The notes under the pieces: generated by a model
The model's database searches: none
Told to the model about the DNA's origin: nothing
What the model saw: only the letters and a program-made list of their open reading frames with translations
Origin: JBBRLA01 sp038231615
GTDB taxonomy: Bacteria; Myxococcota_A; Polyangia; Palsa-1104; JAEUJZ01
Reading direction: 5' to 3'
Assembly (NCBI GenBank): GCA_038231615.1
Contig: JBBRLA010000479.1
Span: 1-6,789, forward strand
DNA length: 6,789 nt
Shown here: positions 1 to 5,287 of the stretch, in pieces
How positions within the stretch are numbered: the first letter of the stretch is position 1
How the letters are laid out: the number at the start of each line of letters is the position of its first letter
Translations under genes and position numbers: made by a program

Positions 1-449
1 GAGGGAGACCATGGCGCCAGCCTGGACGGCCGTGCGGTGGAACATGTCCTGCATGAGGGGCGAGGCCTGGGCCAGGATGCCGATGCCGGCGGTGACGTTG
101 ATGAACAAGATGCCCCACAGGAGCCAGAACTGGGGGGTGCGCAGGGCCTGGTTGCGGGTCAGGCTGACCTCGGGCGAGCGCGATGACGCGGTGGCGGCGG
201 TCGGGGCCGCCCAGCCCGGCGGGGCATAGCCTTTCGGGGGGCGAGCCAGGCTGGCCACTCGGGATGAAGTTCCTTGATGGGGCGGTTGAAGGTGCTCCAG
301 GCGTAGACCGAGCCGATACACAGGTGGACGGCGATGGCGCCCGGAGGGATGAACCAGCGGCTGCGCATCATCGGGGCGCCGCCACCCACGAGGACGCCGC
401 CACCCACGGGGACGCCGGCGACCGGGCCGGCCTGGGAAGTCGAAATCAT
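1..449 (-). pseudogene. OFA-family (oxalate/formate antiporter-type) MFS transporter, internally deleted and frameshifted, runs off window
   Basis: From ATG 449 the frame encodes a Gly/Val-rich leader and then a typical OFA first transmembrane segment (IPPGAIAVHLCIGSVYAWSTF, NRPIKELHPEW). Near 250-262 the homology switches to another frame, which reads VASLARPPKGYAPPGWAAP (the cytoplasmic loop after TM6), LRTPQFWLLWGILFIN and TAGIGILAQASPL (TM7 region), and stays open to the window edge. TM2-TM6, which I estimate at 170 or so codons, are missing. The original frame stops at about 159. Both halves are recognisable OFA sequence in the correct order, so this is a deletion plus a frame change, either a genuine pseudogene or an assembly error. 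An intact copy would exchange formate, oxalate or another small carboxylate across the inner membrane, which fits the neighbouring formate dehydrogenase. It begins 27 bp after the iron-sulfur gene, so it belongs to the same transcription unit. Confidence 0.8.
377..408 (-). repeat. Short tandem repeat, two copies at 18-bp period, in the transporter leader
   Basis: The 14-base unit CGCCGCCACCCACG (plus strand) occurs at 377-390 and again at 395-408. It encodes the repeated VGGG stretch of the leader before TM1. It is a minor low-complexity repeat with no evident function and is probably a slippage product. Confidence 0.6.
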
Positions 450-453
450 GTTG

Positions 454-459
454 CCTCCT
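454..459 (-). promoter_or_regulatory. Ribosome binding site of the OFA transporter gene
   Basis: AGGAGG lies 4 nt before ATG 449 in the 27-bp gap after the iron-sulfur subunit stop. The spacing is short but usable. It shows that the transporter had its own initiation signal and supports 449 over the internal Met pair near 371 as start. Confidence 0.6.
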
Positions 460-476
460 GGGGACGGCCCACGGGG

Positions 477-1409
477 TCACCCCTGGACAAAGCGCCAACC
501 GAAGCGGCCCTTGATGCACAGGTTGCCTTCGGTCACCGACGAGTCCGCCGGGGAAGTGACCTTGACGATCTTGCCGTCCTGGGCGTGCAGGGTCAGGGTG
601 CAGCCGACGCCGCAGTAGGGGCAGATGGTGTCGGTCTGCTGCTGCCGGGAGGGATCCCAGGCGCCCGCCTGGCGCAGGTCGAATTCGCTGGTGAACATGA
701 GGGCGCCGGTGGGGCACACGGCGATGCAGTTGCCGCAGTAGACGCAGGCCGATTCGGGCAGCGGGACGGCGAACTCGGTGGCAATGCGGGCGTCAAAGCC
801 ACGCCCGGCCACGGCGATGGCGAAGGTGTTTTGCGCGTCGCTGCCGCAGGCCTCGACGCACTTGTAGCAAAGGACGCACTTGGCGTAGTCGCGGAGGTAC
901 AGCTGATTGTCGATCTTCACCGGCTGGGCCACGGTGGACGCAGTGGTCCCATCGGGCCCGGCGTGGTGCCCCGGCCGGGCGGTGTCGCGCAGGCTTCCCC
1001 CAAACCCTGGCGGATGGGGCGCGGCGGCGGGGCCGAAGCGCGTGGGATCGGCGCCGTAACGGGCGATTTGCCGCTGCATCTCGGGGGCCGTGGAAAGGTC
1101 CACCGATGAGGCGAGAAGTTCCAGCACCAGGCGGCGGCTCAGGCGGACCCGTTCGGATTCGGCGTGGACCACCATCCCGGCCTCGGCCTTGCGCGAGCAC
1201 GAGGGTACCAGGGTCCGAGAACCTTTCACCTCGACCACACACAGGCGGCAGACGTTCGCCGGGGTCAGGTTGGCCGCCCAGCACAGGGTGGGGACGTCGA
1301 TGCCCAGGGCGTGGCACGCATCCAGCACCGTGGCCCCTTCGGGGACCTGCACCGGCTGACCGTCGATGCTCAGCTCGACTTTTCGGCGAATGGACACCAA
1401 GGGCATCAT
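477..1409 (-). CDS. NuoG/HoxU-like iron-sulfur subunit carrying the detached [4Fe-4S] domain of formate dehydrogenase alpha
   Basis: Electron-transfer subunit of 310 residues linking the molybdopterin site to the diaphorase. Domains in order: plant-type [2Fe-2S] with Cys43, Cys54, Cys57 and Cys71 (ANVCRLCVVEV); a short helical region around 85-125; two ferredoxin-type [4Fe-4S] sites, Cys178/181/184/188 (KCVLCYKCVEAC) and Cys222/225/228/232 (CVYCGNCIAVCP); and a molybdopterin-oxidoreductase [4Fe-4S] domain with Cys263/266/270/298 (CPYCGVGC, NLCIKGRFGW). Lys300 corresponds to FdhF Lys44, which relays electrons to the MGD. The protein stops 10 residues later, exactly where a normal alpha subunit runs into its catalytic domain. 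The NuoG-type His/Cys cluster (HPLDCxxC) expected near residue 101 is absent; SSVDLSTAPEMQ stands there. The start at 1409 (ATGATG) overlaps the upstream TGA and has AGGGGAGG 7 nt before it; the longer open frame upstream is antisense-like and belongs to NuoF coding DNA. Confidence 0.92.
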   Translation of the reverse strand: MMPLVSIRRKVELSIDGQPVQVPEGATVLDACHALGIDVPTLCWAANLTPANVCRLCVVEVKGSRTLVPSCSRKAEAGMVVHAESERVRLSRRLVLELLASSVDLSTAPEMQRQIARYGADPTRFGPAAAPHPPGFGGSLRDTARPGHHAGPDGTTASTVAQPVKIDNQLYLRDYAKCVLCYKCVEACGSDAQNTFAIAVAGRGFDARIATEFAVPLPESACVYCGNCIAVCPTGALMFTSEFDLRQAGAWDPSRQQQTDTICPYCGVGCTLTLHAQDGKIVKVTSPADSSVTEGNLCIKGRFGWRFVQG

Positions 1410-3355
1410 CGGGCGGCCTCCCCTTTTGCGCCGATCGCCTGGTGCCCGACCAGAGGCCCGATCAAATGATCGACAGCGGACTCGATGGCCGCGGAGGCGG
1501 TCTGTCCCAGGCCGCAGATCGAGGCGTCGCGCATCACCTGTCCCAACTCGGCCAGGCGGAGGCGCTCGTCGGCGACGGACCCCAGAGGGCGCCCGGCGGC
1601 CAGGCGGGCCACCAGTTCTTCCTGTCGCACCGTGCCCACGCGGCAGGGTACGCACTGTCCGCAGGACTCGTCGCGGAAGAAGCTGGCCAGGCGGGTGAGC
1701 AGGGGCATCATCGGCACCCCTTGGGGGACCACCAGCACCACGCCGGAGCCCAGGGAGGCGCCGATGCGCTTTGTGTCCTCGAAGGTCAAGGGTACGTCCA
1801 GCGCGTCGCCGCTGACGAAGGTGCCCGCGGCCCCGCCGAGCAGCACCGCCTGCACCGCCCGCCCGCCGGAAACTCCGCCGGCCTGTTCGATCAATTCTCG
1901 CAGGCGCACGCCGAAGGGCAGCTCGTAGAGGCCGGGGCGCACCACCGCGCCGGACAGGCAAAAGAGGCGCGTCCCGCAGGAGCCCTCGGTGCCCAGGGCG
2001 CGAAAGGCGGCGGCGCCGTGAAGCAGGATGTCCGGGACGTTGACCAGGGTCTCGACGTTGTTGATGACGGTGGGCTTGCCGAAGAGGCCGACCTCCACCG
2101 GGAAGGGCGGCTTGCTTTTCGGCTCGCCCCGAAGGCCCTCGATGGAGCTTATAAGGGCAGTCTCCTCGCCGCAGATGTAGGCCCCGCCGCCGCGGCGGAT
2201 CTCGATGTCGAAGTGCAATCCCTGACGCAGAATGTCGGCGCCAAGGAGGCCGCGGGCGCGGGCCTGTGCCATGGCGTGGGCCAGGCGCTCGGCGCCCAGG
2301 GCATATTCGCCGCGGATGTACAGATAGCCGCGCTCGGCGCCTACCGCCAGGGCGCAGAGGGTCATGGACTCGACGACGGCGAAGGGGTCCTGCTCCATCA
2401 ATACCCGGTCTTTGAAGGTGCCGGGCTCGGATTCGTCGGCGTTGCACACAATGTAGTGGGGGCGCGCGGGGGCACGGGCGACGGCCTCCCATTTGCGGCC
2501 CGTGGGAAAGGCAGCGCCGCCGCGGCCCAGGAGGCGAGACTCGGTGACCTCACGGAGAATCGCGGTGGGGCCCATCTCGAAGGCCCGGCGCAACGCCTGG
2601 TAGCCGCCATGGGCCCGGTAGTCATCGAGGCTCTCGGGGTCCACCTCGCCGACGCGGCGCAGAAGGCGCAAGCCAGGGCTGCCCGCCTGGGGCAAGGGCA
2701 GGTGCGGTGGATGATCGGGCAGGCCGCCGCGCAGGACATCCAGCGCCAGGCCCCCCAGGGGCCGCGGTTCATCTACAACCGAAACCGATCCACCCGGGCC
2801 CGGAAGCCGGGCGTCGCCTGCGGGGAGATGGGCGGATGCCCCCTGCCCTGCCTCCACGACGATCGACGAAAGCCGCAGTGCCCGTTCCTGGGGATGTTCA
2901 CCGGCCACGGTGAGCAAGGCCACGGGGGCCTGCTCGCACAGACCCAGGCAGGGCGAGCGCAGCCAGACCGCCCCGTCTCGGGCCTCGCCCGCCGGTGCGA
3001 AGTTGCGGCACAGTTTTTCCGCCAGCCCCTCCGCCCCTGCCAGGTGACACGCAAGATCGTCACACAGGTGCAGCACCCGCGGCGGGCGTTCGGAAAGGGC
3101 CAGAAGGGCATAGAAGCTGGCCACCCCGTAGCCCTCCGCCGGGGGGACGCCAAGGCGTTCGCAGATGTGGCCCAGGGCCCCGGGGCTGATCCAGCCGCAG
3201 CGTCCCTGCACGGCCTGCAATGCCGGCAAAAGCAGGTGCCGCCGCCCACGGATTTGCCGCAGGCCGATGGGCGCCGGTCCCTCATCGCCGAGCACGGCGT
3301 CCACGGCGGCGCGCTCCTCATGGGTAGCCGGGGCCTGTATCGGGTGCAGGTCCAT
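1406..3355 (-). CDS. NuoE-NuoF fusion: NAD(H)-dependent formate dehydrogenase diaphorase (beta/gamma) subunit
   Basis: Transfers electrons between the iron-sulfur chain and NAD(H). Of 649 residues, about 1-150 form a NuoE-like thioredoxin-fold domain with [2Fe-2S] ligands Cys98, Cys103, Cys136 and Cys140 (CDDLAC and SPCLGLC). A Pro/Gly-rich linker (about 170-240) leads to a NuoF domain: FMN motif GRGGAAFPTG (277-286), NADESEPGTFKDR (305-317), nucleotide motif GGGAYICGEETALISSIEG (389-407), PTVINNVET (428-436), and N3-type [4Fe-4S] ligands Cys565, Cys568 and Cys571 (ESCGQCVPCR) plus Cys614. All flavin, NADH and cluster motifs are intact. FdsG/FdsB of Rhodobacter are separate proteins, whereas the FDH1 beta subunit of Methylobacterium is fused like this one. 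The ATG immediately follows the TAG of the catalytic gene (TAGATG) and lacks a strong Shine-Dalgarno, so translation is probably coupled. The C-terminal TGA overlaps the next start. A complex I role is unlikely because no membrane or NuoB/C/D genes are adjacent. Confidence 0.93.
   Translation of the reverse strand: MDLHPIQAPATHEERAAVDAVLGDEGPAPIGLRQIRGRRHLLLPALQAVQGRCGWISPGALGHICERLGVPPAEGYGVASFYALLALSERPPRVLHLCDDLACHLAGAEGLAEKLCRNFAPAGEARDGAVWLRSPCLGLCEQAPVALLTVAGEHPQERALRLSSIVVEAGQGASAHLPAGDARLPGPGGSVSVVDEPRPLGGLALDVLRGGLPDHPPHLPLPQAGSPGLRLLRRVGEVDPESLDDYRAHGGYQALRRAFEMGPTAILREVTESRLLGRGGAAFPTGRKWEAVARAPARPHYIVCNADESEPGTFKDRVLMEQDPFAVVESMTLCALAVGAERGYLYIRGEYALGAERLAHAMAQARARGLLGADILRQGLHFDIEIRRGGGAYICGEETALISSIEGLRGEPKSKPPFPVEVGLFGKPTVINNVETLVNVPDILLHGAAAFRALGTEGSCGTRLFCLSGAVVRPGLYELPFGVRLRELIEQAGGVSGGRAVQAVLLGGAAGTFVSGDALDVPLTFEDTKRIGASLGSGVVLVVPQGVPMMPLLTRLASFFRDESCGQCVPCRVGTVRQEELVARLAAGRPLGSVADERLRLAELGQVMRDASICGLGQTASAAIESAVDHLIGPLVGHQAIGAKGEAAR
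1417..1424 (-). promoter_or_regulatory. Ribosome binding site of the iron-sulfur subunit gene
   Basis: AGGGGAGG lies 7 nt before the first ATG of the ATGATG pair (1409 and 1406), within the final codons of the NuoE-NuoF fusion. It selects 1409 as the start and rules out the in-frame extension of the open frame that reaches back to 2492. Confidence 0.75.
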
Positions 3356-5287
3356 CTAGGGTGCGCCTCGCAGCGGGGCATCATTGCTGCCAAGCTTCAG
3401 CTTCTCGATGCGGATCGCCGCGGCCTTGAACTCGGCGGTGCCGCTCTTGGGGTCGACGGCGTCGATGGTCAAAAGGTTGCTGTCGACCTGGTCGGGGAAG
3501 TGCATCGCCATGAAAGCCAGGCCGGGGGGCAGCGCCCGGTCCAGCCGCACCGGGGCCGTCACTGCGCCACGTCGGGAACATACCCGCACGCGCTCGCCCT
3601 CGGCGACGTCGTAGCGGGCGGCGTCCTGCGGGGACAGGTCCAGGGTGGCCCGGCGGCGCAGGGGCGAGGTGTAGGCATCAGTCTGGACGCCGGTGTTGAA
3701 AGACTCCAGATGGCGGCCGGTGGTCAGGCGCAGGGGGAAGCGATCGTCCAGCGGGTCCACCGGGGGCGAGTCGGCGATGACGTGGAAGGGCGCGGGCGGA
3801 CCTTTCAGCGGCTCCTCCCACAGGCGGCCGTGGAGAAATGGGGCGCCGGGACTCTCCTCGTCCGGGCACGGCCACTGGATGCCTTGCAGGCTTTCGAGTC
3901 TCGAATAGCTCATTCCGCCATGCATGGGGCTCAGGCAGCGCAGTTCGTCCCAGGCCTCTTTTGGGGTGGGATCGCCGATGTCGTGGCCCAGGCGCCGGGA
4001 CAGGTCGCACAGGATGGCGATGTCGTCGCGGGGGCCCGCGGGGGGCGGCACGGCGCGGCGCACCCGCTGCACCCGGCGTTCGCTGCTGGTGACGGTGCCC
4101 TCGCTCTCGCACCAGCTGACGGTGGCGGGCAGCACCACGTCGGCCATCTCGGCGGTGCGGGTCAGGAAGATGTCCTGGACGATCAGGCACGGCAGCTTGC
4201 GCAAGAGGCCGCGGACGTGGCCCACGTCGGCCTCGGACTGCGCGGGGTTTTCGCCCAATACGTAGAGGGCGGTCAGCTCGCCGCGGTCCATGGCACGGAT
4301 CATGTCGGAAAGGTGCCAGCCCGGCCACGGCGGCACGGGGACGCCCCAGGCGGCGTCGAAGGGGGCGCGCAGGGCCGCGTCGTCCACGTCCTGAAACCCC
4401 GGCAGCTTGTGAGGCAAGGCGCCCATGTCGCCGCCGCCCTGCACGTTGTTCTGTCCCCGCAGGGGAGAAAGGCCCGAACCCCAGCGGCCGACGTGGCCGG
4501 TCAAGAGGGCCAAGTTGATGAGCGAAAGGACGTTGTCCACCGCGTTGTGGTGCTCGGTGATGCCCAACGTCCAGCACAGCTGGGCGCGGTCGGCGCGGGC
4601 ATAGTCCAGGGCGACTCGGCGGATGAGGTCCGCGGGGACGCCGGTGTCTTTTTCGGCCTGAACCAGATGGTAGGCGGCGGCGTCCTTTTCGAAGGCGGCG
4701 AAGCCGGCGGTGGCGCGGTCGATGAAGACGCGATTTTCCAGGCCCTCGGCGAGAATCACGTGGGCCATGGCGCGGGCCAGCTGGGTGTCGGCACCGACGT
4801 GGACCGGCAACCAGGCGTCAGCCCATTTCGCGCTGGCGGTCTGGCGCGGATCGACGACGTAGAGCCGGGCGCCCCGGCGCAGGGCCTTCAGAACGTGGTG
4901 GAAGAAGATCGGGTGGGTGTCGCGGGCGTTCGATCCCCACAAAAGGATGACGTCCGCCTCTTGCACCTCGCGGTACGAGGAGGTGCCCCCGCCCGCGCCA
5001 AATACCGTCGCCAGACCGACGACGCTGGGGGCGTGTCAAGTCCGGTTGCAGCTATCTATGTTGTTGCTGCCGACGGCCACCCGGGCAAATTTTTGGGCGA
5101 TGTAATTCACCTCGTTGGTGGCCTTGGAGCAACTGAACATGCCGAAGGTGCGCGGGCCGTGTGCAGCGACCTGTGCGCGGATGCCGGCGGCGGCGCGGGA
5201 CAGGGCCTCCTCCCAGGAGGCGGGGCGCAGGGCCCCGTGCTCTCGGACCAGCGGCTGGGTCAAGCGCGGCAGAGGTTGGGCTTTCAT
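3356..5287 (-). CDS. fdhA: Selenocysteine formate dehydrogenase, catalytic (bis-MGD) subunit, split form
   Basis: Oxidises formate (or reduces CO2) at a Mo/W-bis-molybdopterin guanine dinucleotide site. The frame is continuous from ATG 5287 to TAG 3358-3356 except for TGA at 5038-5036 (codon 84). Read through, it gives NNIDSCNRT-U-HAPSVVGL, matching E. coli FdhF around Sec140-His141 (CCARV-U-HGPSVAG). His85 follows the Sec. Arg277 in LRGQNNVQGGGDMG lies 193 residues after it, the same distance as Sec140 to Arg333 in FdhF. Cofactor motifs include GSNARDTHP (118-126), VVDPR (144-148) and VQDIFLT (370-376); the C-terminal MGD-binding domain begins near LTTGRH (521). The total is 643 residues. 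It lacks the usual N-terminal [4Fe-4S] domain: residue 1 falls just after where that domain should end (RLTQPLVR). The domain is encoded at 477-1409 instead. The start is supported by AAAGGAG 7 nt upstream. Automatic callers will split it into 5287-5036 and a false GTG-start gene at 4966. FdhD and sel genes are not in the window. Confidence 0.93.
5006..5024 (-). promoter_or_regulatory. Bacterial SECIS element (SelB-binding hairpin) for Sec84
   Basis: The minus-strand sequence CGTCGTC-GGTCT-GGCGACG folds into a 7-bp stem (six Watson-Crick pairs and one U-G) closed by a 5-nt GGUCU loop. The loop begins 18 nt after the UGA. As I recall the E. coli fdhF SECIS, it has the same GGUCU at the same distance, also coinciding with the Gly-Leu codons GGU CUG. 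The U-G pair lies one pair below the loop and may replace the bulged U of the E. coli upper stem. A further GCCCCC/GGGGGC pairing below (5' arm 5032-5027) could extend the structure. It lies inside the coding region, as bacterial SECIS elements do. Confidence 0.87.
5036..5038 (-). other. In-frame UGA, predicted selenocysteine codon (Sec84 of FdhA)
   Basis: The codon is TGA on the minus strand. The frame before it (NNIDSCNRT) and after it (HAPSVVGLATVFG) is one reading frame with no indel, and both flanks match the formate dehydrogenase active-site segment. In this family the position holds Sec or Cys as metal ligand. The predicted SECIS hairpin begins 11 nt later. Insertion would need SelA, SelB, SelC and SelD encoded elsewhere. 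Confidence 0.93.

Noticed and set aside
11..229. Small plus-strand ORF of 72 codons at the left edge
   Set aside because: It is antisense to the OFA transporter TM7 region, has no motif, and is best explained as a shadow frame.
477..479. TGA at the end of the iron-sulfur subunit as a second Sec codon or a frame link to a catalytic domain
   Set aside because: Read-through gives PRGPSPGGNMIS, which is not the expected alpha-subunit continuation, and the transporter RBS and start follow within 27 bp. It is a true stop.
1410..2492. N-terminal extension of the iron-sulfur subunit to 671 residues
   Set aside because: The added residues are an Arg/Pro-rich shadow of the NuoF coding frame. The [2Fe-2S] domain begins right after ATG 1409, which has a good RBS and an ATGA overlap.
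4964..4966. Independent gene starting at GTG 4966
   Set aside because: The codon is an internal Val of a continuous formate dehydrogenase sequence, no RBS precedes it, and family homology continues without a gap upstream through the Sec codon.
5036..5038. TGA as a nonsense mutation of a Cys-type formate dehydrogenase
   Set aside because: A single TGC-to-TGA change is conceivable, but a matching SECIS hairpin at the canonical distance and otherwise intact catalytic residues on both sides argue strongly for Sec.
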